Shown piece after piece: positions 1-14,364 of a stretch of DNA of 64,000 bases. Location of the stretch: the NCBI GenBank assembly GCA_037013685.1, contig CM072888.1:9343034-9407033 (forward strand), in the 5' to 3' direction. Position numbers and translations under genes: made by a program. The notes below the pieces were generated by a model. The model ran no database searches. It worked only from the letters and a program-made list of their open reading frames with translations, and was not told the DNA's origin. This DNA is from Acridotheres tristis. Taxonomy: Eukaryota; Chordata; Aves; Passeriformes; Sturnidae. Every line of letters starts with the position of its first letter. The first letter of the stretch is position 1.

Positions 1-2754
1 CCTTAGGATTTTCTTGTGAAACATGCAGCATGATATCCTCTTTCTTCGTTTTGTTCATTTCCTCAGGAAGTGTTTGTTCACTAAACATGTTAAAGTCATG
101 TCAGATTTGGTTTAGGATTTACCACAGACAGAAAGTTCATTCAAATCTCAGGTTAGTCTGACAATGTTCGGAGTGCAAAGGTGAAGGAGAATGTAAGTTG
201 TTGAGGTAGTTTTCTCAATCAAACAGGAAGATAATGAAACTTGCTCATCTGTTCGTGAATAACTAATTCAGAACACTGTGTTACTGGAAAATATATCCTC
301 TGGGCTGACACATATCCACATGTCATTGTACAGACAGAAGTTGACAATGTCAAATAAAAATAATGCTCTTAAAAAAAAAAAAAAGAAGGAATAAATTTTT
401 TTATTTTCATGTGTTATGGTTCTAATAACACCAGCACAAAAAAAGCAGACAGGAGGTAATTTTCTTATTTTGTATCTCTGTTTCTTGAATCAAGTGCGAT
501 TTTTTTTTTTCCAGGAAGACAGTATTTTAAATACATTTTTCATAGTGTCAGGAAATGAATCAATAAATTTATGCAGGATAGCACAGGGCCCTGCCAAATT
601 AATCACTATCTCATATTCCAGGTAAGCTCTAGATGTCTCTTATGAGCATCTCATCAGAGTGTTCTGACATCCAAGAACTTGTGAACCAGTGAACTCTGTG
701 CCTTTCCACTCAATAATTTTGTTGTGTAACATTGGTTATATTAACTGTTTGCAAGATGCAGCCAAGTGCAAAACAATACATTTAATGTTAGGTCTTAAAA
801 ATTTGGATGGAATTTGCAATAAAGATTCCAATGAGAAATTCTTACAAATAGAGTGTATTTCTTGTTGGTAAGTGCAACTTTATTATTACAGAGTATATAT
901 CTATTCTTGGCCAACTAAGACACTTAGAGCAAAAGACACACTCTCTAACACACCAATTTTTTTTCACATAAGAAGCAGGAGTAGTTGTTATTCAAAGCTG
1001 TGTACAAGTGCTGAAAAATTGCTTGAGTTTGACTGGATAATTTTAAAGAGAGTGTCACAGAAAAGCATTCATCTCTCCAGAGAGTCTTAGATTTCTAAGT
1101 AAATGTTTGTTATAAAGAATGTTTTCTTTTGTGGCCTTTTTTTTTTTAATCTAATTTTCTTTAAGGAATAGGAAGAAGTATCTCAAATAGTTCTTTCTCC
1201 TCTTTGACATGGCCAGAATAAACACCCTTAAACGAGTTCTGCTTTATATAAGTAACCCCCTGGGATAAGCTACAGTTTCCCATTGCCTTCAAAGGTCCCG
1301 TTTTAAATCTGAGGTACAGAAATTCTCATTGGTTTGGGGTAGAATTGGCAAAATAACATTTAGACATATGCAAAGAAGCTAATTGGTATTTCAGTATTTT
1401 GCTACGTGATGCCAAAGCTTCTATTCTGCCACTGTAACATTACAATTTTTCTGTGGTCTCTGATCAGTATCTTCTTACTTAAACATCTACCTCTACTGTT
1501 ACCCCAAAGCAAGTGTGTACAGAGAAACACCAAACTAAGCTGTGGTTCTTCCAGGAAGCTGAACTCCTGGGTGTTCCCATACACACTCTTCCTGACTTAA
1601 TACTGGAATGCTCTCAGGTTAATCATGGTCACTAATCCTGGAAGGGAACAGAAGGATGTCCAATATGCAAATACAGCTGTAAGATAATGCTGTAATTGGA
1701 TATAAGAGCAAGCCAGCTGTCCACTAAACACTACATACAGCTGTCACATTTCTGCAAACTGTCAGCTTTTGCAACAGCACATCTCCTAGACCTATATTTT
1801 ATTTTGTGTTTTGGGAGGGACTAGGAATTACTTCCCCTTTAATCCAATCTTCACAAGAGACAGACAATTTCCTCCCATGTAATAAATAGTATAATTAATT
1901 ATAAGCATTCAATAAACTACACCTATCTAAAAGATGAACAAGCCTGATGTTGTTTATGGGTCTGGACTGGTCTTCAGCAAAATGCAGAATGACTGCAGAC
2001 AATGAGATAGAACAGGATAGATGAACTAGCTTGAAGCATTGATAGGTGGCTTTAAAAGCAGATTAATATAGTTATATATATATATATTATAGTCCTAAAT
2101 ACAATACAGGAAGATACAATGTCAAAATATAAATATAGCTAACCCAAAGAGCACTCAGCTTTCAAAACATATTTGACTTTAAAAAGTTAAGTTACATTTC
2201 TGTGCTCTGTAGAGGAAGATGAGTTATTTGTAGGCAGAGAGAACACACAGTAGAATTGATAAACCTGTGCTGGATGCATTGGCATGTTCTGAACCAGCTG
2301 GAAAAACAAAAACCGTTTCTTTGCTGTCAAATTGTTGTTACAGCAAACATTAAGGAGATATTTTTGTTTAAAATAAAATTCTAGGCAGAGTCCTAGGCAG
2401 AGTCATCAGTGTTTAATTAGAGAGCATGTACTATTGATGTCTTGCTGTTCCCTTCAAGCTTTAAAACTTAGAAATTCAGACTCAAAACGTGGTGTGACAG
2501 AAGGCCATGTTGCTCTGAAACATTTTTACAATGTTCTTTTTCTGCTTTTGGCTGCGACTTTCAGAAGTAAAATCAATGGAAGATTCTAAAAGCAAAAATT
2601 TAAAGGTGAGTCTCCTTATGTAGATGCAGAGAAATAATTTCAAACTAACCAAAGTTAAACACTTAACCCTTATAAACTCAAACTTTGTTACAGTTACTTT
2701 CATTTTCACCAGTTCCTGTGCTTGCAATTACAGGGTCTATCTGATCCTAGAGAC
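1..2754. other. Intergenic, nothing recognised
   Basis: AT-rich sequence with short A/T runs (369-384, 489-500). The open frames are at most 81 codons, overlap on both strands and resemble no protein I know. Confidence 0.7.
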
Positions 2755-2880
2755 TTTCAGATTTTGAGCAGCCTGGTCTATGTAAGCTGTCCCTACCCAC
2801 AGCAAGGGGTTGGAAATAAATGATCTTTAAGGTCTCTTCCAACTTAGTGATTCTATGATTCATCATTCTTTGATTCTATA
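2755..2880 (+). mobile_element. CR1 LINE 3'-end fragment
   Basis: The sequence follows the avian CR1 3' end: 'agcagcctggtcta', 'ccctacccacagcaaggggttgg', 'gatctttaaggtctcttccaac', then degenerate ATTCTATG-type octamer repeats (gattctatgattc, tttgattctata). It is 5'-truncated and diverged, with no coding capacity. Confidence 0.9.
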
Positions 2881-5800
2881 CTTCTAATGTAAGCACCCAC
2901 TTGTCAGGAAAAGAAGTCTTCCACACCCACAGCTTGAATACATTTTTTTTCTTCTGGTTGTTTCTGCCCTAGGAAAGGTCTTGTCCAGTGGGAACTCACT
3001 GAGCCCAATCAGGCATTGCCTGAGGTAACTTTGACTAGCAGCTATCAGAATCCCTGGAAAGAAAGTAGTCTACTCTGACCACATATAAGAACTTTTTTAT
3101 AACAGATCTCTGGGTTATTGTTGTACAGATTATGTGGTACAGTGGTGAAACGCGAGAGTATTTCAAATAAGAAAAGAGAAAATTGCCAGGCTGTTAAGTT
3201 TTCTGTTTATACTTAAAACAGTCCACTCTAGTTTTTTTAGCTATTTCTTCCTTAAGAAAAAAAAATCTTTTTGTTTAGGGGAGGAGATACACCTCTAGTG
3301 CTGTTCAATATTGGTCTCTTTTTTCCCTTGTTTCTAGACCAAACATGTTTCTACATGTTTGATAAACAAAATTTCTCTGGCACTCTGTACTCCCAGAGCT
3401 GGCTTTTTGAACAGGTAGAGCATCCCCAAGTGCCTGCATTTAGGCAAGATTGGTTTGGATTCTATTCCCAGAAGATATTGTGTTACTAGAAGTCTCACTG
3501 GCTCTCCTAGGTCACACTGCAGAGCTGGAGTTCTGCACACTGCAATGAGCAAACCAAGCCAGAGGTAAAGCCTTGAACAACAAAATCCCAGGGTGGCACC
3601 CAGAGTTTGGTTTTGAATGTTTGTGAGCAACACAATATTTGTATACAAAGTTTTTTATTCTGGTCTGCACAAGCAGCTGGAAAATGATACATCCCTGCGA
3701 GGTCAAGTTCATATTTTTTTGTTACTGCAAGTTGCTCCTGTCCTTTTTCATATGAGTCTAGATTGCATATAGAAATAAATAAAATAATTTTGTAATAAGG
3801 CTAAAATTAAAATTGTACAGTATGAATAATACATGACATAGAAAACACAGTGAAATTATATAAAATATAATGAATAGACCCTTAGTTAACAAACAGGGAT
3901 TGCATCTGAACTAAACTACCCTTGGCAAAACCAATTACAAAAGTATCTGCAAGGAAATATGCACTCTATTAATTTTGCATTTTGATTAACATGTTTTATG
4001 CATTTATTAAAATATATTTTTGGCTAAGTAACATTTTAAGGACAAAAAAGAGAAGTAAATTTTTTATTCAAACCAGTTGTGCCTAACATCCAAAGTTTGC
4101 TATATGTGCTATGGGTGATTTAAAATTCATAAAGCTGGTCTGGTTTCTATAAGAAAGCAATTTTGTTTTATAAAGGGGAACTTACTCCAAAAAGTAAAAC
4201 TAAGCATTTTGCCATGAAAATACTTTAAAACTGATCTATAATATCATAAAATATGTATCTACATATCTGTAATAACAGGTATGTGTTTCTTTTCTATTTT
4301 CTTTTGTAATTTTTTTTTCAATCACAGCTAAGCTGCAGACATTTGACAGAATTTCATTGTGCACCTTCTCTTGTGCTTACCTCAACCTAAAGAGATTTGG
4401 CTGCAAATCTTTTTCAGGGTTGCCAACCTCTCTGCTTGGAGATTTACCTCTGAACATTTTCCTTCATTTTGTTTTACAGAGTTTACTAAGACCTACTTTT
4501 TTTTGGACTGTTGTTAATAACAGTCATCATTATTTCTTTATAAAGAACACCACTGTGAGAACCTTCAAGATATAACGCGTGAGTAAGGAAAGCAGCCTTT
4601 AAAACATTCTGAAAAAGGCCTGATAAAGCATAGCAAGGAAAAGACACAGAACCATTGGTCTTGTACCTCCAAAATATTTATTCTGACACGCTAGGAGCCA
4701 GATGAGAATTTTGCCTAGTTTTCCAACATCCCTTAGAAAGCAGTCAAGTAAATGGGAATCTGTAATGTTACACAGTATTTAGATGTTGTGCAATTGAACA
4801 ACAGTCAGATTCTGATTGTTTCCTTCTAATTTTTAGGTACAGCAGGGAGGAATGTCCATGCCCACGCTGGAGAAACTGTATACAAGATAAGGATTAAATT
4901 GAGGTTGGATTCATTTGGGAAATGGTAATTAGGGCCAGGCAGAATAAACAAATCTAAATCCAAGGCAGACATTTTAAAAAGTTATTTTAGGTTATGAGTA
5001 GGGTGTAGGGGGTAGTTATGAGAGGATATGGAAATCAACAATTATGTAGGGGACAGTAATGTGCTGATTAACCAAAGGCCATTCATGCCTTCTCTTTAGA
5101 ATATATTTAAAGCTGTTCAGCTGTTGCACCTCTGATGCTGAAAATTCAAAAGTTAGAGATGATCTAGTTGCTTTAAATCATCTAACTACTGCCTTTACCG
5201 AGACTATGGAGTAAGAACTCCTGCCTGAGCCCTTTTTCAGTGTGTTTTCCCTGCCTCACAACACCCACTGCTCCATCTCTCTTGCTCCCTCAAGTTTCCA
5301 GCAGGACGTTGACATCATATACCAACACCAGTGCAGAGCAACACAGGGGTGGTGGAGCAAGGTTTTAACCTGTATAATCCATCTTTATCTCCATTAAGGA
5401 TGCTTAACTAGGATTCAGTGTTATTTTTCCTGGTGTACCACTGAAGTTGTTGCAATGAACAAAAGAGGAACTGACATTGTCACTGGCATGGCTTTGCAAT
5501 ATCTTAAGCACCTCTGAGTTTCTTAAGAGAGATTTGTTCCCATGTGAATTGGAGTTTTACAGGCTTTGTGAGACATGTTTTCAGTCTAATCTTAATTGTA
5601 CTATACAACAAAATGTATATGCATTTGCATTTATATGGTGTATCTATATAGCTTATACATTCAATACAAGAGAGAAAGTACATGGAAATGAAAGTTTAGG
5701 AGAAAGGCACTTAATTCAAATTTACAGAAGCAAAATATGCTGAAGGGAGCAAAGAATGGTCAGTGTGAAAAGTTGTATGGAACAGGTGCAGGTATGGATG

Positions 5801-7640
5801 AGGGAGACATGAAAAAATTCTTATATGCTCTGTATAAATGGAAAAAAGTCAGCATTTTGTAGTATGTGTGTCATTTCTTCAAATCTGCATTTGCTAGTCA
5901 TAGCTGACTGAAAGTTTCCCCTCCAGCAGAAACTAAAACTAATGTCAAGACTGATAAGCTCACATGCACTAGGCAAAAATCAGGATTGACCATTTTCATG
6001 CAAAATGTCTCCTCCTTTGTACAAACAAAGCAAAATTAGTTTGGCTATCTCTGTTTCTGACCTTTGTTTTGTTTTTTTTTCTTCCAACAAAATGCAGTAT
6101 TTATGTCAGTAAAAATTATTTAGGAATTTTATTTATTCATTAATTGTTCCAGATTTTCTAAAAGAGGTTTTTGCTCTATTTAAAAGAATATCAGATGCAA
6201 GAGATTTTCCAGCCCTAAAATCAAGAATTACATTTATTGTATGTAGGGTTGTAAAACACATGCCACCCTAAACAGGGAAATAGTGTGGGGTGAGTAAGCC
6301 AAGACTGAGAAAGGCAGTGACAAACAAAGAGTAAGCAGATGTTTTAGTGCCTTTCCTTCCCACTGCCACCAGATGAAGTTTCTTTAAAAAACTGCTGCAG
6401 CTTTGTTCTCTGATGGCTCTGTACATCCTCACATCCATCTAGATGTTATTGCAGACCTAAGATATGACTAGTTTTACATAGCTCTCCATTTTTATGCATT
6501 GAGATTACTTTAGTCGTTCTTCCAAGCACCTAGAGATGCCAAAGCAGACTTTTAGGGTGAAATTGGCAGCTCAAGACCTTCTTGGCACATGTGCAGCCAA
6601 CATTCAGCTGAGGCTGGTTGGATCCTGCCTGCCCTGTGCCTCTCTCTTTTGCAAGGAAATCACCCAGGTAAGGACAAGCTCATGCCTGTGTCACACCTGA
6701 ACACAGAGGTGCCTGTGCCGGGTGCTCTGGTGTTCTGGAATTCTGCAACTTCATCTGCTCAATTTGCAGCACAAATTCCACTATCCCGTTACTTTACATT
6801 CCAAACAGTCAGGAAAATTGTTTGCAATTTAGACTTATGCCAAGTGGTAAATCAACTGCAAATATAAATTGTACATTTATTTCTATCATTTAAAGAATTT
6901 ATAATAAAGCTATTTTTAAATTAGTGCTCAAGTTCCCAGCAATGTAGCAACAAAAAATTGATTTTTTTTTTTTTTTTAACAGGGAATTATTATTAAGGAT
7001 TTGGCTTAATTTCACAGAGCTTTTCCAGTCTCTCCTGATGATTTTTTTTCCAATGTACACCTGGTCAAATGAAAAATCACTTTGATGTTAACGAAACATC
7101 ATATTGCATATGTACTGTATTAGATTATGTGTTGACTTAATCAACATTTCAAAACCAAGTCTTGTTTCAGAACAAAGAGTTGGAATGTAAATCATCCTGT
7201 TTGCCCCTGTTTAATTTATAAATAATAATACACAGATTTTTTTTCCTCAGAATGTTTTCATTTCAGTGAAAAAGTACTTTTCAAATAAAAGAAATCTCAC
7301 TTTGGGAAATTTCTGAGCATTGATCCACATGCAGTGATTTGCTCAGCCTTCTTTTATACCATGCTCTGCATCTATAACAGCTTAGTGGTTTAATGGATCA
7401 ATGATGGTGCATAAGTCAAATATACTCCCAAGGCAATTTTGTCTTAAGTATTTTAAAGGCTGAGGTTTGGTTTTCTGTCTGCTTTTACTTATTTTGGAGG
7501 GGAGCAGGAAGGGACTCATACACAGGACACAAGCTAGCTTTTTGAAAGAAACTCCGACCCAATTTAACCTTCCAGAAGGTTTAAGAAATACCTTTTTTTA
7601 CACTTACAGTGATAAAGCTTTTTAACTTTCCCACCCAATG
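2881..7640. other. Intergenic, nothing recognised
   Basis: AT-rich unique-looking sequence. The longest frame (3334-3648, minus, 104 codons) is crossed by other frames and shows no domain. T16 lies at 6962-6977. Confidence 0.7.
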
Positions 7641-8179
7641 GCCCCAAAAGAGCTTGAAAGGCTCACTCCCACATGCTGTGCTGTTTTTCAGCCTGGGGAG
7701 AAATTCACTGTGCACAGTCCTGCCACTGCAGTCCCTGCAATGAAGGTTTAAGACCACGGAACAAAACTTGCCTATAAAGAAGGGGTTCCCACATGACCTA
7801 AAATTTCCACGTCAAATGTCAATCTTTTTAGTGATGGGAAAACATGGAGTGGGAGTAACCAAGACGGATCCTTTCCATCTGGAATAGCTGTTCCCCAGAG
7901 CCCACAGTGGGAGTGGGGCTGGCTCCTCAGAGCCACGCAGCCCTGCATTTGGGGGCCTCTCCAGTTATCCCTGTAATTTACTGTCACTTCATAAAACGGA
8001 CCAAGGAGGGATGGAAAAATCCCAGCCTCCAGCTGGGGTGGGTGTTCTCGGAGTTAGCCCAGCTCTCAAGCAGGTACAAAAGGCACCCACAGCTGAAGCT
8101 GGGGAGACAGAAAGGAGACCTTCAGCCCCCGATGAATTACACACCAGCGCCAGGCCCCAGGAACAGCAGATCAGCTCGC

Positions 8180-9060
8180 ACTTTGAGGGATAAATCAAAG
8201 CTTTAATCGGGGCTGTCAGTAAAGCAGGTGTTTTGACTGCCTTTATGGTTCATTTTTATGCAAAAAGGGTTGTTGGCAATACAGAAATCATGGGGGATTG
8301 AAAATAAATGGCAGTGACAGCACTGATCCCACCAGGCGAGGGGGCCAAAATTGGTCTGTCTTTTCACATTATGAAATATACCTAACGGCAGACCCCCGGA
8401 ACCCCGCAAGCACAATGCACGGTCTGTGTGCTGGACACTTGCCTTTCTCCGTCCTCCTTTCCTCCCCCCACCCCCTTTTTTTTTTTTTTTTTTTTTTTTA
8501 TTTATTTGATATGCCAGGGGCCCTTTTCTATTCTTTGGTGATGAACTGCCCCAGCAGCCACGGCAGGTTCAGAATGTTAAAGAGCCGCCACTCAGCCGAG
8601 CCAACAAAAGGATCCCGCTTCAAAGGGCTGAAAGGACACTGTAGACACTACCCACGGCCCTGGCTCAGGGTAATGTCTTTTTCATCTTGGTTTTTGTCAT
8701 TCAGCGTCGTTAACAAACGAAACATCATAAAAATGTGTCCATCAGGGTTTTCTATCACGGGAGGGGGGTTGCTGTTATGTCTGCGCAGTAATGCCGCAGG
8801 GATGTGCCACTCCAGCTCCTCTTTCCTGCCTTGCTTTTGGGGATGATGGGGCACCCACCACTGCCCAGAGTCACACTGTAAAGCTGACATTTAACTTCAC
8901 TTGATTCCTAAGTCTCAGTATTAATAGTGGGCATAATTTCAAAGTAATTTAAATGAAATCAAATCTTTCAGCCCGTGGAAGTTGGCGCATTGTGGCATCC
9001 TGTAATAGTGAAACTGGGTGATGAATGTTCTAATACAGCACACTTTTCCAGAAAGAAAAA
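8180..9060. promoter_or_regulatory. Candidate conserved non-coding element / enhancer
   Basis: Apart from the T24 tract, this is a repeat-free stretch of higher complexity than its neighbours, with scattered CpGs and dense developmental-factor-like motifs: TTTTATGCAAAA (octamer-like), CTTTAATCGGGG, AACAAAGG and ATTTGAAAT types. It lies about 18 kb beyond the 3' end of PCDH18. An open frame over 8298-8846 is interrupted by low-complexity T codons and is not protein-like. The regulatory reading is inference; conservation is untested. Confidence 0.3.
8476..8499. repeat. Poly-T tract (24)
   Basis: A T24 run preceded by C-rich CCCCCCACCCCC. Confidence 0.98.
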
Positions 9061-12000
9061 AATTAGGGCCTTTTCCTTTGATTCTGCTATAACTCAATAC
9101 TTTTCACAGTGTATTCTGTAACATAATTTGAAATATTACTGCAGGGTATTGCCAGTAAATTTCATTTATCATTTACAAACCATAAAGCAGGCAAGAGAGG
9201 GAAAAAAAAAGGCAAACGCTTCTCTCCTGTAGTTTCACACAGTTATTCATGCCTCACCACTCAGAGACGACAGTGTTTCAGCAGCTTTACTAAAGAATTG
9301 ATTCTTTTATCCTTCCACAGAAATTAAAAAATGTATTTATAAAAGCAACATCCATCTTAGGGTGTACATCCTTAGGACAGATTGACTGAGGATAACTTTT
9401 GAAAAACGTTATACTGATTACATGTAAATGAATAAATTTATTATGCTTGATCACAATTATCCATGCTGCTGCCTCTAGCCAGAAAACTTTGCATCTTTGC
9501 TTAAATGGAAAACATAATGGATGCATCTTATGACTTAGTTGCATAGGAAATGGGATCACCATCCCCATTTTAAAGGTAGGCTGATGCCCTCTGTCTCCAT
9601 AAAAGTTTATGTATCTTTGGGCTTTGACCCTCTAAACTACTCCATGAATTGCAAAGGAATTTTAACTATTACATAAAAGTTAACCTACTTTCATTTGTGG
9701 GCTTCTTGCAAGTAATTGATATTTTGATTTTCCAAACACACATTATCTTTATTCCTATAATAATTTCATCTAAAATAATAAGGTTTTTGCACTTATAAAA
9801 TACACACTTTCTACTTAAATTATAGGTATTGCACATTAGGACTGACATTCATGTTGCCTTCCTTCATACCAAACTTCATTTCAGTATAATTTCTCATGCC
9901 AATTAAGTTATTCCATGCCAATAAAATTCTATCTGTGCTTGTGGTATTGAGCCTTGAAATCCCAATTTCCTCAAATATTTCAGGGCCACAGTTAATGCAA
10001 GCTTTGAAAACAGACAACTTCCAATAGTTTGCTTGAAGAAAGATGGTACAAGTCACTCATCATGGCAAAGATTTAGGTTCTTAGTTATGTTGGCTGAAAA
10101 TTCATTACCTTTTCTCTCTGGAAGAGTTGTTATGTTCAGTAATATTTTGGATGTTTAGATTGTGAGATTGCAGCATTTTGATTAAGAATCTCTTCAGAAA
10201 AGCTCAAAAAAATTTGATAAGAGTTAAAAATCCAATTCAAATTTGCCGGGTTCATAATCACCTGTTTAACATTCTTCTGAGTCCACAGGCTGTTAGTCTA
10301 ACTATAATAAAATAAGCAGTAATTTATGAGTAATACAACGATATTTATTTGTATTCATCTTCCACAGCATTGCAATGATTTTCCTAATGAGGTGGATTAT
10401 CAGGATCCAGTTTGTAGAGCAACCTACAGGTGTCTGCATTGTCCTGAGTAGGTAAGATTTTTTTGGCATAAGAAAAAGTTTAAACCACTAAACCTTGTGA
10501 AATGCACTGTGAGTAAATGCCTTAGCTCTGAACACCACTTGTAATAGTAGAAGTAAACATTCTCATTTAAAATTTCAGATCCATTTTTTCTAATTAGCCT
10601 GCCTCGGATTTCTGCTTTCTGTCAAAATTCCATCTTACCCATGGGTAATTCTGGTATTGATAGATTCTCATCTACTTTGTATCAAAATGGCAAATCTTTC
10701 CATCATTTATCTCCAATAAATTCAAATATGACTTAGAATGCAGAGATGATATCTGGCTCATAAAAGATAAAATACTGTAAATATGGGCGCTACCAGGGTG
10801 AATTGAAGGTGAATATACTGCAAAATTGCAAATTAACTGGGGAATACATCAGTATAAATCTGCATATCTCAGTCCTTTAGGCTCTTGTAAATATGCAAAG
10901 ACAGGTTACAACCTTCCTCATCAGCTCGAGCTATCTTTTGCCCTCACTACCCTTGGTCCAAAGATTACCTGCTTTTACCTATTTCCTCCCCAGCAGCATG
11001 ATGTAGCAAGAATTTGTTTTTATCATGTGTTTTCATTGCCTATTTCACAGTGGGATTTTAGTTCACACTGGGACGTCTAGACACTGCTGAAACACAAAAA
11101 ATAACTAATGACAGTGCTAAAGATTTAGTCACCCCAGATATTCTCAGAATCACTAAAAAATTGAAAATACTGAAAAGCTCATGTGACACCAGAAAAAAAC
11201 CACACACAAAAAAAAAAAAAAAAAAAAAAAAAAAGCCAAAAAAAACCCACCAAAAACAAAACCAACCCACAAAAAAATCAGTCTGAGAGAGGAGAAGGAG
11301 GAGGAGTAGTTCAAGAAGTGTGTGGACAATCCTCTCAGGCACATGGTGTGACTCTTGGGGAAGGTGCTGTGCAGGGCCAAGGTTTAGACTCTGATCCTAT
11401 GGGTTCCTTGAAGCACAGCATGTTTTCTGGTTCTGTGACAGTGTGTGGTTATTGTTTCGGGAGTTTTTTATCTCTTTAGGCCTCACAAAACAATTCAAAT
11501 GTTCATTGGTTTCTAAAAGGATCGTAAATGCTGGGTTTGTTTTAAACATATATAAGTGGACAGGCAGCCACTTTTAAGAGTGTCTGCCTCAACTGATAAT
11601 TAGCACATAATATAGTTGTCTTGACCATGATCATCTCCCTTCTTCTAATGAAAACCAGAGCTGTGTTACCTGTGTTATTCTGGTTTTTACTTCATGATGG
11701 AATCAGGAAGCCACACGTATAGGTACACAAGGCCAGAAGCTCCGGTCTTGATTTTCAGTCTAATATTCATGTTGAACTTGTTGTATTTAGCACAAATTTG
11801 TGAAGATCTAGAATGAAAACAGTGATGAGTAGCATCATGAGAAGCTTTCTCAGAACTCTTGGGTTTTTGTGGATTTTTTTTCCCCCAATGGGGCCCTCGA
11901 AGCTGTTGATTGTCTGGATATGTTGTAAGGCCAGCTTTTCCTTCCCTGTCTAAAAATAGATGGAGGATTAGCAACAATAATTTATAAATGGACTTTGTGA

Positions 12001-12418
12001 AGACAGATTAATTATAGCTCACATTCCTCTACTATCATTTCACAGAGTCTGTTTACATGCTGGTGAATATGCAAGGGGTAGTGGAGAGTTTGCAGATGTT
12101 CTTTGGTTGTGTTTAGGCTTTAGTTTGAAAAGGATTAAGCTTGCAAGAGGGAGACTTATGGAGAATGTCAATAGCTCATTGACACCCTCAAATGGACAGA
12201 ACTTTATCTTCTTCCCCCATCAGGTAGCCACAATAGTTTCCTCAAACACAAGTTAAAAAACAATAATTTCTCATAATTCAATTAGTAGTGCATAATGATT
12301 TGCACATAAATTTTCTTTCATTTGTATTCACAGTTGGTTGAGAATGCTGACCTTCCAATTAATATAAAAAATTTGAAACAGACAATGCAAATCAAGTGGT
12401 TTGTTTTCTTTCAAATGC
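9061..12418. other. Intergenic, simple repeats only
   Basis: AT-rich sequence with an A-rich tract at 11208-11278. No gene or identifiable transposon is seen. Confidence 0.7.
11208..11234. repeat. Poly-A tract (27)
   Basis: An A27 run flanked by CACACAC on the left and an A-rich AAACCC/CAAAA stretch on the right, to about 11278. No retro-insert is recognisable next to it. Confidence 0.98.
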
Positions 12419-12545
12419 TATTATGACTCTCTAAAAACGAATAAAATTATTTCTCTTCAGCAATATACAGTTAAGCAGTTGATATTATGACTCTCTAAAA
12501 ACGAATAAAATTATTTTTCTTCAGCAATATACAGTTAAGCAGTTG
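12419..12545. repeat. Two-copy 64-bp tandem duplication
   Basis: Unit 1 begins TATTATGACTCTCTAAAAAC at 12419; unit 2 begins identically at 12483. The copies differ at one site (C versus T in the T-rich part, near 12453/12517). The near identity points to a young duplication, or to gene conversion. No coding role is seen. Confidence 0.95.
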
Positions 12546-12599
12546 GACTCACTGCCATTATATCAGAAAGCACAGAGACATTTTTAGAAATATTTGTCT

Positions 12600-12645
12600 A
12601 GCTTGGAAAAAGCTCTGAGATCTTTGAGTCCAACCATTAATGTGA
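12600..12645 (-). mobile_element. Probable short CR1 remnant
   Basis: The stretch 'gcttggaaaaagctctgaga' followed by 'tctttgagtccaaccattaa' resembles the reverse complement of a CR1 3' region (typically 'ttggaaaagacctctaagat', 'catcgagtccaaccg'). It is very short and old. It lies just after the 64-bp tandem duplication. Confidence 0.5.
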
Positions 12646-14364
12646 AAAGTAAGAAGACAACAGACAGTCAACACAACAATAAGTTTATTTTTGAAAATAT
12701 TACATATGGAAGCCTCATTTAGATTATAATGGAATAGAGCATAGTATAATGCTTTTAATCATGAAAGAAAAAAATATTTTATTTGCCAAAAAAAAAAGGT
12801 ATTTTTCGGTATATATTACAAGTCATCAAATAAAAATCTATGGCTATTCTGCTCTAGCTTCAATTTTGTTTCAAAATATGAAAATAATACATACATTTAC
12901 GGGGGTTTTTTATCAGAAAAATATGTACTAATATAATTTTCTACTTATAAAATAATGAAAACATTACACAATTCCAACAGCTTTTGTAATTCAAAGTGTT
13001 TTGAAATTGTGAATATCATTTCTTTTCACTGGAAAAAATACTTCTGTATGTCACTGATTTTTAATACATACTTAGATGCTTCGGAACATAGACAAACACT
13101 AAATGACAAAAAATGTACATGTGGACCACTTATCTCTCTCTCACATTTTATTTTCAGTTCTCTCAGAACACATTCTCCCTAAGAGAAACTGGTATGTTGT
13201 GTGATTCCCTATGAAAATACACATAGAAATTTTATGCTATTCATATTTTTCCCCAACTTGTTTGCCAGTTTCTGCTAATATTGCATTTACTTAAAATATT
13301 ATCCAATTTATATGATGGTGAGTATCAGTCTTTCTAGCAGTATATGTCTAACATCATTTTTATTAGTCTGATTCATATCTATGCATTTCTCTGCCATACA
13401 GTCCATCTCATTTTTATTTTGTTTGACCTTTATCTACTTCTGTGTAATAAACCAATTGGTAATTTTTTGGGAGATAAATTAATAGTTATAAAAACCTGTC
13501 ATGATATGGTAGTAAATAACTAAATCATATTTGGTGTCGTAGAGTTGAATATTCACAGAGATCTTAACTAGATTGAAACCACAATACTTACTTTAATTTC
13601 TAATTTAATAGTTAGAAAAAGGTAATTCCTGTTTTATAGGTAAAAAAAAAAAATCTTCCACTATTTCCCAAATGATAAGGGAAGATATAAAATTATGTAT
13701 AAAAAAAGTGATAGCTGATAAGCATTTATTTTAATGGTCTTTCATCATGTAAGTGTGAGAGTATTTACATCCATCCCCTGTTTTCCCGTTTCTTCTCCCC
13801 TGTCCTAATTAGGACTCCTAAACTGGCCCCAGGAAGAATCAGAGTAAAAGTAAGGAAAAAATATAACATATAATATGAATTTTCTTTTTTTAGAACATTC
13901 TAATATTAAACAGCTATTTCTTTTAATAACGATTTTACATATGTGTATTGAGTAGGGATTTCTTTAGGCTTGGGGTTTTAATTTTGGGGGGTTTCTTACC
14001 CCCATGGGGTAGAACAGTCTGTCCTAGTTTTGGATAGGATAGTAAATCTTTTTCCTAGTATCTGGTACAGTGTTTAAGTACTGTGTTTAAGATTCTGGAT
14101 AACAATGCTGATAAGACAGTGATGTTTTAGCTGTGGCTGAGCAATGTTTAGTCTAAGCCAAAAGCTTTTCAGCTCCTCAGCTGAAGGAGATACAGCCAGA
14201 ATGGCAAACCCAAACTGACAAAAGGGATACAGTCCTTGGTCTCTGCTCAAGGGAAAGGCTAAGGGCAGCTTCTCATCCCCCGAGGTCAGGAAGGTAACCA
14301 AGAGCATCCCCATCAGGCTGTGAGCAGCAAGCTACTTCAAGCACCAGCACAAACCTCCTCTGAG
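12646..14364. other. Intergenic, very AT-rich, nothing recognised
   Basis: Long AT-rich stretch between two CR1 remnants. Its open frames (such as 12749-12931 and 12955-13182) are short and low in complexity. Confidence 0.7.

Noticed and set aside
8298..8846. 182-codon plus-strand open frame
   Set aside because: Its middle is a poly-Phe run encoded by the T24 tract, an 80-codon minus-strand frame overlaps it, and no domain or splice context is visible.
11058..11479. Plus and minus open frames around the poly-A tract
   Set aside because: Built from poly-Lys or poly-Phe codons of the A27 tract.
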